Shown here: in pieces, positions 37,074-46,494 of the stretch | Layout of the letters: every line of letters starts with the position of its first letter | Numbering within the stretch: the first letter of the stretch is position 1 | Assembly: GCA_041743485.1 (NCBI GenBank) | Contig: JBGTMR010000167.1 | Span: 1-64,000, forward strand | Source: JANDLT01 sp041743485 | GTDB lineage: Bacteria; Acidobacteriota; Blastocatellia; Pyrinomonadales; Pyrinomonadaceae | Reading direction: 5' to 3' | DNA: 64,000 nucleotides | Program-made: the position numbers and the translations under genes | Notes under the pieces: generated by a model | Databases searched by the model: none | What the model was told of the DNA's origin: nothing | Seen by the model: the letters and a program-made list of their open reading frames with translations, nothing else

Positions 37074-38101
37074 CGAGCATTCAACATCATTCTTCGTCAA
37101 TCGAAATGATGGAGCCTCTCCGCGACAATCACCGCCGCGTCATCTCGTACCTGCGCGTCTCCGTCACCGACCGCTGTAACTTCCGCTGCACATACTGTAT
37201 GCCGGCGAGAGGCGTGTCGTTCGTGGACAGGGATGCGTTGCTCACATTTGAGGAGATCGAGCGCGTGGCGCGGGTCGGCATGGGGTTGGGACTGACCAAG
37301 ATTCGCTTGACCGGCGGCGAGCCCTGTGTGAGACGCGACCTGCCGCGACTCGTCGGAATGCTGGCGTCCTTAAACGGCCTCCGCGAGTTGGCGATGACGA
37401 CGAACGCTTCGCGCCTCGGAGAACTAGCCGAGCCTCTGAAACACGCGGGTCTTGGTCGCGTTAACATCTCGCTCGACACGTTACGGCGGGAACGCGCGCT
37501 AAAGATCGCGCGTCGCGATGTATTCGATGACGTGATGCGCGGCGTCGAAGAAGTGGTGAGAGTTGGGTTGATGCCGCTCAAGTTCAACTGCGTCGCGATG
37601 CGCGGGGTGAACGACGACGAGTTGTGTGAGCTTGCCTTATTCGCACATCAAGCGGGAGGCGAGATGCGTTTCATCGAATACATGCCGATGGGACAGGCGC
37701 GCCTCGACGAAAGAAATAAGACGATTACGGCGGCGGAGATGCTCGCCCGCCTGCGGGAACGCTTCGACTTCGTGCCCGACACCGAAGGCTCGTGCGCGGG
37801 CGACCCGGCGCGCGGCTATGTGTGCCGTCGCACGGCGGCGCGCGTCGGCTTCATCACGTCGATGTCGGATCACTTCTGCGGCGGTTGTAATCGTATGCGA
37901 TTAACGGCGGAAGGGGCTTTGCGCCCGTGTCTGCACCAGAACGCGGAGGTCGATGTAAGAAGCGTCTTGCGCGGCGGCGGGACAGACGATGACGTGGCTG
38001 ACGCCTTCTACCGGGCGGCGCAACTCAAATGGGCTGGGCACCATATGAATGCGTTCGTGCCGATCTACAGCCGCAGGGAGATGGTCAGCTTAGGCGGTTG
38101 A
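37070..38101 (+). CDS. moaA: GTP 3',8-cyclase, molybdenum cofactor biosynthesis
   Basis: 343 residues. Radical-SAM site VTDRCNFRCTYCMPA, SAM-binding TGGEPCVRRDL, and the second cluster CGGCNRMRLTAEGALRPCL. It converts GTP to the first intermediate of molybdopterin. Usual family length is about 330, and the C-terminal GG used for activity is present (VSLGG, ending in Gly-Gly). Start overlaps the xdhC stop, so the two are translationally coupled. Confidence 0.95.
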   Translation: MTSIQHHSSSIEMMEPLRDNHRRVISYLRVSVTDRCNFRCTYCMPARGVSFVDRDALLTFEEIERVARVGMGLGLTKIRLTGGEPCVRRDLPRLVGMLASLNGLRELAMTTNASRLGELAEPLKHAGLGRVNISLDTLRRERALKIARRDVFDDVMRGVEEVVRVGLMPLKFNCVAMRGVNDDELCELALFAHQAGGEMRFIEYMPMGQARLDERNKTITAAEMLARLRERFDFVPDTEGSCAGDPARGYVCRRTAARVGFITSMSDHFCGGCNRMRLTAEGALRPCLHQNAEVDVRSVLRGGGTDDDVADAFYRAAQLKWAGHHMNAFVPIYSRREMVSLGG

Positions 38102-38124
38102 TACGCGAGTCGGAGGAGAACGAG

Positions 38125-38229
38125 ATGGACAAGATAAGAACTTACGGAGCGGATTGGTGTCACCACACAACGACCGTGAAATCGCACGCTACGTCATTCA
38201 ACCGCTTGAAGCGCACAGTGCTGAATTGA
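38125..38229 (+). pseudogene. Stub of a glutaredoxin-like protein
   Basis: ATG at 38125 follows GGAGGAG and reads MDKIRTYGADWC, the start of glutaredoxin-like proteins, then loses similarity after the first Cys and stops after 34 codons. Lies directly downstream of moaA. Deletion remnant. Confidence 0.45.
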
Positions 38230-38306
38230 AAACAGCTTATAGGCAGATCGCGAAGTTCAGGTTGAAGGCGCGAGCACGCCTTCGCCTTTCGCGGGTGCCG
38301 GGTAGG

Positions 38307-38525
38307 TCAGTCCGTCCCGATCATTACATCGCTCGCTTTGACGACCGCATAAACATCTTTGCCTTCCGTCAGCCCGAGTCGCTCGGCTGATTCTTTGGTG
38401 ATGATCGAGACGACTTCCACGCCGTTGGCTACTTCGACCACGACCTCGGTGTTGACCGCGCCGACCGTGACTTGTTTGATTCGACCCTTAAGTGAGTTGC
38501 GCGCACTGATGTTCATACCTGCCAT
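38307..38525 (-). CDS. mop: Molybdopterin/molybdate-binding Mop (TOBE) protein
   Basis: 72 residues. ISARNSLKGRIKQVTVGAVN and TKESAERLGLTEGKDVYAVVKASDVMIG are the TOBE/Mop fold of molbindins, which store molybdate as oligomers. Convergent to moaA. The IS6 element ends only about 11 bases before the ATG, so the native promoter has been replaced and expression may depend on the element. Confidence 0.92.
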   Translation of the reverse strand: MAGMNISARNSLKGRIKQVTVGAVNTEVVVEVANGVEVVSIITKESAERLGLTEGKDVYAVVKASDVMIGTD

Positions 38526-38536
38526 TGATCTTCCCG

Positions 38537-39376
38537 GCAGTGTTGCAAAGATTGATTTAGGGAAGCGAAGGCTCTAACTTGCCCGGTGCTAGGCAGCGAT
38601 CTGGAAGAGTGATGCGAGGAACTTTGCCTGACCCTTTGCATCCTCACCGCTTAATCTTTTGACCTGACCTTTACGAACCATGTTCATCGCTTCTATGCCG
38701 TCTATCGTTCTTTGCGCAGTGCCGAACGTCTTGAAGCACTGTGCTGCTCGCGTACGCTTTTTAACGAAGCGGTGATCTTGTTCGATGATGTTATTGAGAT
38801 ATTTGACTCCCCTCAACTTGCAATCGAAGGGCAAGATTTTATCGTGCTGTGAAGCAGCGAAAGCATCGGGGTAAGATGCGTTCTTGTCTGTGTTGATCGA
38901 GAATGGCAAGCGACGATGATCTGCTCTCATCATCTTCTTGAAGAAGCGTTTTGCTGCACAAACATCACGCTTTGCCGAAAGCATGAATTCAATTGTATTA
39001 CCTTCTTTATCAACTGCACGGTACAGAAACTTACAAATCTTACCAACCTTTATATATGTCTCATCAACTCTGTATGATGTGCCGCTCATCTTCAGGTAAG
39101 GTCGGATGCGCTTATTAATTTCGGGGGCATACCGCTGCACCCATCTGAAGATCGTTGAATGATGAACAGATAGTCCGCGCTCACTCATCATCTCTGCGAG
39201 GTCACGATAGGAAAGTTGATACCTGCAGTACCAGCGCACACAGAGCAAGATGATCTCGGGTTCAAAATGTCGCCACTTGAAGAGGTTGGTAGTGCGCTTC
39301 ATTGATCAAGACCTCGAGTTGAAAGTTGAACCAAGGAGACGCGATTTTAGCTGAAATCAATTGTTGCAACACAACC
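38537..39376 (-). mobile_element. IS6-family insertion sequence (840 bp)
   Basis: Terminal inverted repeats: GGCAGTGTTGCAAAGATTGA at the left and GGTTGTGTTGCAACAATTGA read inward from the right, close to the GGCACTGTTGCAAA ends of IS26. No 8-bp target duplication is seen, which is common for IS6 after replicative rearrangement. Its left end abuts mop and its right end cuts the integrase gene. Confidence 0.85.
38589..39302 (-). CDS. IS6-family DDE transposase
   Basis: 237 residues. HTH region LSYRDLAEMMSERGLSVHHS, catalytic D in YRVDETYIKVGK, D in NTDKNASYPDAF, and E in NNIIEQDHRFVKKR. GC content is visibly lower than in the genes around it. Full length for the family and probably active. Confidence 0.95.
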   Translation of the reverse strand: MKRTTNLFKWRHFEPEIILLCVRWYCRYQLSYRDLAEMMSERGLSVHHSTIFRWVQRYAPEINKRIRPYLKMSGTSYRVDETYIKVGKICKFLYRAVDKEGNTIEFMLSAKRDVCAAKRFFKKMMRADHRRLPFSINTDKNASYPDAFAASQHDKILPFDCKLRGVKYLNNIIEQDHRFVKKRTRAAQCFKTFGTAQRTIDGIEAMNMVRKGQVKRLSGEDAKGQAKFLASLFQIAA

Positions 39377-40182
39377 GGTGGTGCCGCCTTTCTCAATCAC
39401 AGAAAGTTCGCGTCGCTTCCAATCGACATCCGCCAAGTTCAAATGACACACGGCAGCACGTCGCATCCCCGTTTCGATCAGCGCATAGACGACGGCGCGA
39501 TTGCGAAACGGGCGGTACGTCTTATTCATGGGACGTTCCGCATTCTTGTAACGACTACGGTCGCGCGAGCGTCCGCCCGTCTCCACCAACAGGCGGCGGG
39601 CGGTGTCAGGAATTTTGTGTAATTGGTTTGCTAAGTATTTGATTCTATTGAGCCGAGATTTTGATTTACACAAAATTCCTGACACCCTCCAGCGGCGTCG
39701 AGCATCTTCCGTCGCTCTGCCGGTGTCAGCGCGCGTTCAATCTCTAATCCGATGCCGACGGGCTGCAACTTAATCTTCGCCATCGGGTCACCGAGCGGAA
39801 ACGGTCTTATCCTATGCACCCACTTGGCAAACGTCTTCAGGTGCGACATGACGCGGTTGATCGTGCGGTCGTTCCATCGCCGCTCACCTTCAACCTTCGT
39901 CCGCCTGAGATAGTCCTGAAAACTCTTCGACAAGCGCGGCGACCACCTGACACGCTCGTTCGAACCTTCTTGCTCCATCAAATAGTCAAGGAAGAGTTGC
40001 AGGTCGCGGTGTTGCACCTTACGGGAAGATTCTCCGGTCGTAACCTCGAAACGAAAGTATTGCTCCAGCCACCACAGCACGGTGTCCGGCAAGCCCGCCT
40101 CGATGCGAATCAACGCTTTTTCACCCTCTGTATTCTTTCGCGCAACGATTTGCCGTGTTTCACGCGCACGTTTTCCTGCCAT
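39377..40182 (-). pseudogene. Tyrosine-family integrase, split and 3'-truncated
   Basis: The N-terminal SAM-like core-binding domain (WLEQYFRFEVTTGESSRKV, RDLQLFLDYLMEQEG, RVMSHLKTFAKWVHR) runs to LTPAERRKMLDAA, then an 85-bp element at 39602-39686 breaks the frame. The catalytic domain resumes with NRAVVYALIETGMRRAAVCH (first catalytic Arg) and is cut at EKGGTT by the IS6 end at 39376. The HxxR and Tyr parts are missing. Probably once the integrase of the mobile region to the right. Confidence 0.85.
39602..39686. mobile_element. 85-bp miniature element with 21-bp perfect terminal repeats
   Basis: GGTGTCAGGAATTTTGTGTA at the left end (39602) is repeated perfectly inverted at 39666-39686, with 43 noncoding bases between. 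The TGTCAGGAATTTTGTGTAA ends look like those of IS256/mutator-type elements. No clean target duplication is seen. It sits inside the integrase gene. Confidence 0.85.
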
Positions 40183-40364
40183 TTACCTACACCTCATTTC
40201 TCAATCTCCACAAATCAATGCACGAAAGATACCTTTCAAGTAATGATTTGCGGATGGTCATCGCTGGATTGTCGCGCATTCTTTACATTCGTCCGAGTAG
40301 TTGGATAAGCGGAAAATTATTCAGCTACTTGCCAACGGAATCTTTTCCGCACGAGAGGCAATCC

Positions 40365-40985
40365 TCAAGCGGCGCGTTCTGTGCATTCGGCTGTCAACAA
40401 GTGGTAGGCGTTATTGATCTCGGACATTTTGCGAGTATCACCGCCCGCATCCGGGTGATACATCTTCGCCAACGCTCGGTAAGCCGCCCGGACGAGTGGT
40501 AGCGGGGCTCCGGGTCGTAAGTACAAAGTGTCGTAAGCCTCCGCAATCAATATCTCGATAGCGGGGGCGAGGTCACGAGGTCTATGACCCCGGTGACGTT
40601 CTTGCCGGTGATGTTTCTTCTGATGGGGGTTTGTTTGAGACGCTTCGTTCGTCTTTTCGGCTTCATCAGCCGTCGTCCGCTCACCGCCCGGAGGCACTTG
40701 CGTGTCGAAGCTGACATCGGCTTTATACAGGTTTCGCATCGCCGCGAGGTAACGCTCCAAGTGTTCGTTGCCGCCACCGTTAATCACCCAGCATCTTTGG
40801 ACAAAGTCGAACTTGCGATGGAGGGAGGGAATCGCTGCTTTGAAAGCGGCGAGCGTGGCGGCGAAGGTCTCCTCATCAACGCACTTGATCTTGAGTGCCC
40901 AATCGTCGTCGCTTTGCCGGGTCAAATGGATGTTGAGATGCACGCCGATCACCCTCCACTTAGTAGATCGCAGGGATACTGCCAA
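40365..40985 (-). CDS. J-domain protein
   Basis: 206 residues. The C-terminal J-domain (AYDTLYLRPGAPLPLVRAAY, with the HPD motif in KMYHPDAGGDTRKMSEIN) would stimulate a DnaK. Residues 1-80 are an unknown alpha/beta part (IPSLHRKFDFVQRCWVINGG), and a His/Lys/Arg-rich linker follows. Such proteins are common cargo of integrative elements and phages. No dnaK lies nearby. Confidence 0.8.
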   Translation of the reverse strand: MAVSLRSTKWRVIGVHLNIHLTRQSDDDWALKIKCVDEETFAATLAAFKAAIPSLHRKFDFVQRCWVINGGGNEHLERYLAAMRNLYKADVSFDTQVPPGGERTTADEAEKTNEASQTNPHQKKHHRQERHRGHRPRDLAPAIEILIAEAYDTLYLRPGAPLPLVRAAYRALAKMYHPDAGGDTRKMSEINNAYHLLTAECTERAA

Positions 40986-41352
40986 GTGCTAATCATCTTA
41001 CCGTTTGGCGGTGTGTCATGCCAACAAATTTATATCAGGTGATTTAGATTAGAGCGGACACCGTCTGTTCTCACTTGGACGCAGGCAGCTTTCAATCCAA
41101 GCGCAACGAATTAAACCGCTTCTGGTTGCGGTGTGAAATTGAATGCTTTCAGTTTGAAAGCAAATAGTGATGAAGCGTTCTCCGCGTTGCCGACGCGCTC
41201 GGCGGCTCCGGTCATCTCGACGTTGCCGGGCGCGCCAGCATGTTGATGAATGGGCAACCTCCGAGACGTTCGACGCTCTTCCGCCGTGATCTTGCACACC
41301 GATGCGGAGCAACTCGAGACCTTTCATCATCACAACTCTTGGGTACTTGGAT

Positions 41353-43491
41353 TCAGTAATTGGACGCTTGGGAACTTCTCGGTCGCCGTCGGTAGATTTC
41401 GCCGATGCGCTGTGTGATCCAGCGCAGCTTGCGTTCGAGTTCGGCGACACTCGCCTTTTCCGAACGACTGCCGCCCTGCACGTTGATCCATTCGTTATGA
41501 ATGATGAACGGGCGCACACCGCTTAATCCGGCGAGACGCGATGTGGCTTTCTGAATTAGTTGCCGTAACTCACGCCGCTGTTGATAAACGGGTAAGTCGC
41601 TCAAGTGCGGCATTGTCGGAGCAGAGCTTTGATCGTCCGCCCCGGAAACTTCCAAACTCGAGAACAGCGGCAACACACCGAGTCGTCCCGCCTCGTCACG
41701 CAGCAACACGGCGAGCTGTTCGGGCGCAACCCTGATGTCGTGCCGGCGCGCGAGTTCGGCGGCGTGGGCGAGTTCTTCGGGCGGCAGTTGCGCTCCGTCG
41801 TAGATGACTTCGCCTAGGTGCGGCACGGCGGAAATCGGTAGGAAGACACCGTCCGCCCGCTCGACTTCGCGCTTCCCGTCGCCGCCCAAAGCGACATCGT
41901 TGAGCGCATCATTCGCGTCGTTGGCAGCGAGACTCCGTTCGCGCAACTCAGCCGCTTGCGAGAGCACATGCGCGCGCTCTTCCTTGATGCGCCGGGCGTA
42001 CTCAAGTAACGAATCGAACGCCGGAATGTAGAGCGCGGCAGGTTGGTCTTCAATACCGGGTATCATGCGGATAAACCGCCCGCAAACCTGCAAGAAAAAC
42101 AGATCGCTGTTGACGATCCCCGATGCCCAGACGCCGACGCGCAATCGCGGGATGTCCACACCTTCGGAGATCATCTTAACGGCGATGATCCAACGGGCAT
42201 TCCCAACGGCGAACCCGCGCAGCTTACTGGCAGCCGCCGGGTCATTCGAGATCACCAGCACAGGGACGCTGCCTGTCACTTCCTCGACGACACGGACAAG
42301 GCTTTCGGCGTGACGCTGGTCGAGGGCGAGCAGCAAGCCGCCAGCGTCGGCGTGCCCTTCGTCACGCATTTGTGTTAGGCGACGGTCGGCTTGGCGGATG
42401 ACGCCGCGCAGCCACTCTGTGGTCGGCGTGTAGGCGGTGTACATTCGTTCGCGTGCTTTGCCGCCACCGAGTTGATCGGTAATGTTTCTGGTTTCACGCT
42501 CGCCGTCCCGGCTGTACCACTCGCAAAGCCCGCTGACGGAGGCGAAGTACAACGGTCGGCAGATGCCGTCACGCAAGGCTTCCGTGTAGGAATAAGAGAA
42601 GTCACCGACCGACTCGCCCGCTTCGTAACGCACGAATGGAATCAGCGAGTTGTCGAGGCGAAACGGCGTGCCGGAGATGAGTAACCGGCGGTAGGCGCGC
42701 TTGAAGGCTTCCTTGAGTGCTCTGCCCCACCGTAGTTCCTCAGCCGCGTGATGCACTTCGTCGAAGATGACGAGGGTGCGTTCCTCGGCGCACATCAAGG
42801 CGAAGACGAGCGGGGCGGAAGCGACCTGCGCGTAGGTGACAACCGCGCCGTGAAAGTCAGATGCGAGCCGACAAGCACTGTTCTCGAAGTGTGGGTCGAG
42901 GTGCAAGCCGACGATGTTGGCGGCATCGGCGATCTGTTGTCGCAGAGGCTCGGTCGGAACGACGATCAGGATGCGTGTCGCCCGCCCCGTCCTAACCTCT
43001 TCGTGTGCACACCGCAGTGCCATCATGGTTTTGCCGGTGGCGGGGAAGGCGACGACGAGAAAGTTTTCGACATCGGAGGCGAGCCACGCTTCAAAAGCAC
43101 GTTGCTGCCACGGACGTAGGATGACATGCTCTCTCCAAGGCGCGATGGTACAGGGAGTTTGCGCGGCACTCAGCTTCTTTTGTACTGCCGGTGCGCTAAC
43201 GCCGCGGGTGGCGGAAGAGGTCTCATCGCGTTTATTATTGCGCGCATAAGATTCCGCGCCAGATGGTAATGAATTGAGGTTTGTGTCTTGGTACACTTTA
43301 ACTCCCTTTTTTCGGTTACATGGTGGGCAGAGTGCCTGCCCGTTCTCGATAGTGGTTTCGCCGCCGCGCGAACGCGGGTATTTGTGATCGCCGTGCCAGC
43401 CGGGCGCGAGTTGTTTGTCGCAAAGACGGCAACAACCGTTTGCGTAAGCGAACATCGCGACGCGTTCCTCTGTTGTAAAGTTCCTGCTCAT
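41353..43491 (-). CDS. HNH nuclease fused to SF2 (DEAD/DEAH-type) helicase
   Basis: 712 residues. An N-terminal HNH domain (CRLCDKQLAPGWHGDHKYPR, ALCPPCNRKKG, residues 21-63) with two zinc CxxC pairs is joined to an SF2 helicase: Walker A FPATGKTMMAL, DEVHH box in VIFDEVHHAAEEL, SGTPFR motif III, and QVCGRFIRM motif VI. Residues 540-712 are unassigned. Similar fusions occur in defence islands and mobile elements, likely cutting or remodelling foreign DNA. A role in transfer is equally possible. Confidence 0.85.
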   Translation of the reverse strand: MSRNFTTEERVAMFAYANGCCRLCDKQLAPGWHGDHKYPRSRGGETTIENGQALCPPCNRKKGVKVYQDTNLNSLPSGAESYARNNKRDETSSATRGVSAPAVQKKLSAAQTPCTIAPWREHVILRPWQQRAFEAWLASDVENFLVVAFPATGKTMMALRCAHEEVRTGRATRILIVVPTEPLRQQIADAANIVGLHLDPHFENSACRLASDFHGAVVTYAQVASAPLVFALMCAEERTLVIFDEVHHAAEELRWGRALKEAFKRAYRRLLISGTPFRLDNSLIPFVRYEAGESVGDFSYSYTEALRDGICRPLYFASVSGLCEWYSRDGERETRNITDQLGGGKARERMYTAYTPTTEWLRGVIRQADRRLTQMRDEGHADAGGLLLALDQRHAESLVRVVEEVTGSVPVLVISNDPAAASKLRGFAVGNARWIIAVKMISEGVDIPRLRVGVWASGIVNSDLFFLQVCGRFIRMIPGIEDQPAALYIPAFDSLLEYARRIKEERAHVLSQAAELRERSLAANDANDALNDVALGGDGKREVERADGVFLPISAVPHLGEVIYDGAQLPPEELAHAAELARRHDIRVAPEQLAVLLRDEAGRLGVLPLFSSLEVSGADDQSSAPTMPHLSDLPVYQQRRELRQLIQKATSRLAGLSGVRPFIIHNEWINVQGGSRSEKASVAELERKLRWITQRIGEIYRRRPRSSQASNY

Positions 43492-43624
43492 GAGTACTGA
43501 GTAGTCGCAGTCAACATCGAGTATCAGAATAAGACTATAACAATATGACTACTACGTGGGGAATATACAGAAGTGCATAGCAGTATGCAAGTCGCCTAAA
43601 AATTAAGGCAGAAAGATTTGTAGA

Positions 43625-43837
43625 ATGGCGAAGATTAGACTTACTGTGCGGGAAGTAATGGAGCAAAAAGGAGTGAAAAATCCCTTCGATCTCTCTAATA
43701 GAACCGGACTGAATTATGCTGTTTGTTACAGAATGTGGCAGGGTGAGCAACAAAGAGTTGACCTAAAAATTCTTGCGCGCTTGTGTGAGGTGTTTAATGT
43801 AAAGCCGGCACAATTTCTTGAGTATTTACCCGAATAA
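43625..43837 (+). CDS. Small Cro/C1-type HTH protein
   Basis: 70 residues from ATG at 43625. VREVMEQKGVKNPFDLSNRT, then CYRMWQGEQQRVDLKILARLCEVF is a compact XRE-type HTH. Divergent from the HNH-helicase gene, which starts about 130 bases away, so it may regulate it. Confidence 0.75.
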   Translation: MAKIRLTVREVMEQKGVKNPFDLSNRTGLNYAVCYRMWQGEQQRVDLKILARLCEVFNVKPAQFLEYLPE

Positions 43838-43872
43838 CCTTTCGAGGATTTGAGCTAAGGAATGAAACTAAA

Positions 43873-44223
43873 TTAATCCCGCTTTGGATTTGGGGAATGC
43901 TTAGGCGCAGGGTTTTGTGTGGCTTTTATCCCACTATGTTTAGATTTACAAGGCAGTTTCTCTGGCAGGTCTAAAGAGTCATCGATGAGTACGTCGACAT
44001 AGACACCTGCGGCATTGGCTATCAATAGCAACTGAGGCAGCGTCGGTTCTAAAATACCCCGTTCCCATTTAGACACGTAATCACGCTCGATCGTAGTATC
44101 TAATCCAAGATGCTTGATGAAGCCTCCTTGAGATAGTTCAAGCGTAGTCCGTACTTCACGCAGCTTGCTCGCTAATCTTTTTGGTTTTTCCCTCTTAAAC
44201 TCGCCTTTAGATTCAGCCTGCAT
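43873..44223 (-). CDS. XRE-family transcriptional regulator
   Basis: 116 residues from ATG at 44223 (GGAGGG upstream); a longer GTG start at 44265 would overlap the operator. HTH: LREVRTTLELSQGGFIKHLG, then RDYVSKWERGILEPTLPQLL. The C-terminal 40 residues are basic and Pro-rich. A perfect inverted repeat lies about 50 bases upstream, probably its own operator. Confidence 0.8.
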   Translation of the reverse strand: MQAESKGEFKREKPKRLASKLREVRTTLELSQGGFIKHLGLDTTIERDYVSKWERGILEPTLPQLLLIANAAGVYVDVLIDDSLDLPEKLPCKSKHSGIKATQNPAPKHSPNPKRD

Positions 44224-44272
44224 ATCCGAGATGCCCTCCGGATAAACAGACTGAACGATTTTCACCCTTGTC

Positions 44273-44294
44273 TTTAGGGACGTACTTCCCTAAA
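44273..44294. promoter_or_regulatory. Inverted-repeat operator upstream of the XRE gene
   Basis: TTTAGGGA and TCCCTAAA flank a six-base spacer. The position just upstream of the minus-strand XRE start fits autoregulation. Confidence 0.6.
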
Positions 44295-44487
44295 ATCCTA
44301 CTGCTTGAACCAACTGCCAGGAGTGCATTGTTCGCGATCTCCCAAGCGACACCCATCATTTGAGATGTAGGGCGGCTACGCGCATTTACAGAAACGACGA
44401 ATTATCAAAACTTACGAAACCAAAGCATAACAGGGGAGCGAACCGTAGGGTAATGCACCACGCTCCGAATTCTCTTTCTATTTCACC

Positions 44488-44925
44488 ATGGAGAACACGA
44501 TGACTACATCTGACCATCGCCGGGTGCTCGGCATCCTCCACTTAATTTACGGCACCGTCGCCGCACTCGCCATACTCGCTGGAGGGGTCGTGATAATCGC
44601 GAGCGTCGGTGTAACAGTCGCACTGCGCTACCTGCTGCCCGCGAGTGGTGGGTCGTGGTTCGCGGGCAGCGTACTGGTGCTGGAGATCGTACTTACCTTA
44701 CTCATTATGCTGCTGACCGCCGTGCTCGCGCTGCCGTCATTGCTGACCGGCTACGCCTTGCTAAAAGGAAAGTCGTGGGCGCGCGGCAGTGCCTTCGTCG
44801 CGCTCGTCGTATTGTTTCTGACCGCTCCGGTCGGCACGTTAATCAATTTGTTGTTCATCGGCTACACATTATGGTTTCTCTTTGGCGGCGGCATGCGAAG
44901 TAAAGAAATCGCCGCCGCGCCGTAG
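44488..44925 (+). CDS. Hypothetical membrane protein
   Basis: 145 residues with three to four hydrophobic segments (IYGTVAALAILAGGVVIIAS, VLEIVLTLLIMLLTAVLALP, FVALVVLFLTAPVGTLINLL, GYTLWFLFGGG). LGILHLIYG and ALLKGKSWAR resemble small four-helix membrane proteins of soil bacteria. No function can be given. About 200 bases upstream hold no gene except the operator. Confidence 0.7.
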   Translation: MENTMTTSDHRRVLGILHLIYGTVAALAILAGGVVIIASVGVTVALRYLLPASGGSWFAGSVLVLEIVLTLLIMLLTAVLALPSLLTGYALLKGKSWARGSAFVALVVLFLTAPVGTLINLLFIGYTLWFLFGGGMRSKEIAAAP

Positions 44926-45201
44926 TTTGATTCGTGAGGTATTGACGGTGTACGCATGCGCGCTCGCTTCGCATGCGCTCCCCGCTACGCTTATACAAAG
45001 TCCGAGATGTAAATCTTAGCTGTTACAGGTTGCAGTGGTCTGCTTAAAGAGCCGTGCCGGGTAGACTCGTCGTGCTTGCGAATCCTAGCTATTGATTAAA
45101 CAGCGCATCAGGATTTGAATTCGAGGCAGATTATTGCTCTCTCCCCATCGGGTAATAACGCTTTTAAGTTTATGCAAAGCCCAATCGGGAGGAGCAGCAA
45201 C

Positions 45202-46494
45202 ATGTTTTTCTTCGGCAACAGATTTTTGTCCGGCTTTCGTCGCAGCCCAACCTGCACCATCGTCGTTTCGGTTGTCGCTTCCATCATCAGTGTTTTATGC
45301 ACGCCGATGCTCGTTCGGGCACAGCAAACGATGCGACGGCGAACACCACCGTCCTCGTCGTCACCTCAAAGTAAACCCGCTACCCGTGAGTTGTCAGCGG
45401 CGCAAGTCGCCCATCACACCAAGCACGCTCTCGTGCTTGTCGAGACAGCGGACGTGCAAGGTCGTCCTCTCAAATACGGCTCGGGTTTCTTCGTGCTTCC
45501 TGACGTGATTGCGACCAATTTTCATGTCATCGAAGGAGCGACCTTCATCTCAATCAAGCCGCTTGGCTCCGAACGTATATTCCGCGACATTCTTGTAATC
45601 GAGACCGACCACGACGCCGACCTCGCGCTGGTTAAGATTTCAGGCGCGAGAATCGCCCCGCTGACTTTGGGAACGAGTCCGCCGACGCTCGGCGAGCGTG
45701 TCTATGCGCTTGGCAACCCGCGCGGCTTTGAAGGCACGATCACCGAAGGAATCGTATCGGGGCTGCGTAGCGAAGCTCGCATCGGCTACTTGCAGTTCAG
45801 TGCTTCGATAGCAACCGGCAGCTCCGGCGGACCCGTCGTCGACGCGAGCGGTACGGTAGTCGGAGTCGTGACGCTCATGCTTAACGACGCGCAAAACCTT
45901 AACTTCGCAGTGTGTGTTTCGCACTTGCAAGCATTGCTCAAGCAAGTCGCAGCAAACCGGAAACAAGATGTCTCACGCACAGTACGACAAAATGAAACTG
46001 TGATGCCCAAAGCCAAAGCCAGTGCAAGTGCGCGGGTTAGAAGTGTGACCCCGCCACTGAATGTCCCCGCCAAAAAACCGGCACAGGATGAGATGTCCCG
46101 GTCATCGCGTGACGGGAATGAGGAGTTTCGACGGCTGGCGGATGAGTTGGTGCCACTGACGCGCGGTTTTCATCGAGCTTTTGTGTGGTGCGATGCCGAT
46201 GCACTTGAGCCTTTACTCGCCAATGGTTTCGCCGTAGACGGGTTGGGCAGAGCCGAATTTCTAAGGCAGATTAAAGTTGGGAAGGCAGCGGCGGAAGTCG
46301 CCGGTTACGAGGTCGAGGAAATCAAAATCGAGAGCGGCGGAGACGCTCCGGTATTGACTAGCGTCGTAGTTTATCAGGGGCACGACGGGGCAAGAGCGCG
46401 CTACCGCAACCGCTTCGTGTTCGGGCGTGAAGGGGGCGGATGGCGGATAAAAACACAGACGGCGGAACGAATGATTGGTTTGTTCGGCGGGTAA
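45202..46494 (+). CDS. Exported trypsin-like serine protease with C-terminal DUF4440-like domain
   Basis: 430 residues from ATG at 45202 (GGGAGGAG upstream). Signal peptide VVSVVASIISVLCTPMLVRA. The protease (residues 60-260) has the triad His in TNFHVIEGA, Asp in DHDADLALVK, and Ser in ATGSSGGPVVDASG, as in HtrA/DegP. No PDZ domain follows; instead a basic linker and an NTF2-like tail (ELVPLTRGFHRAFVWCDADA to GGGWRIKTQT) occur. Periplasmic, perhaps a stress protease. Confidence 0.85.
   Translation: MFFFGNRFLSGFRRSPTCTIVVSVVASIISVLCTPMLVRAQQTMRRRTPPSSSSPQSKPATRELSAAQVAHHTKHALVLVETADVQGRPLKYGSGFFVLPDVIATNFHVIEGATFISIKPLGSERIFRDILVIETDHDADLALVKISGARIAPLTLGTSPPTLGERVYALGNPRGFEGTITEGIVSGLRSEARIGYLQFSASIATGSSGGPVVDASGTVVGVVTLMLNDAQNLNFAVCVSHLQALLKQVAANRKQDVSRTVRQNETVMPKAKASASARVRSVTPPLNVPAKKPAQDEMSRSSRDGNEEFRRLADELVPLTRGFHRAFVWCDADALEPLLANGFAVDGLGRAEFLRQIKVGKAAAEVAGYEVEEIKIESGGDAPVLTSVVVYQGHDGARARYRNRFVFGREGGGWRIKTQTAERMIGLFGG

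Noticed and set aside
41049..41352. Minus-strand coding-like sequence after the HNH-helicase gene (ending FNFTPQPEAV)
   Set aside because: Two frames each look partly protein-like, but no start, family or continuous frame can be supported.
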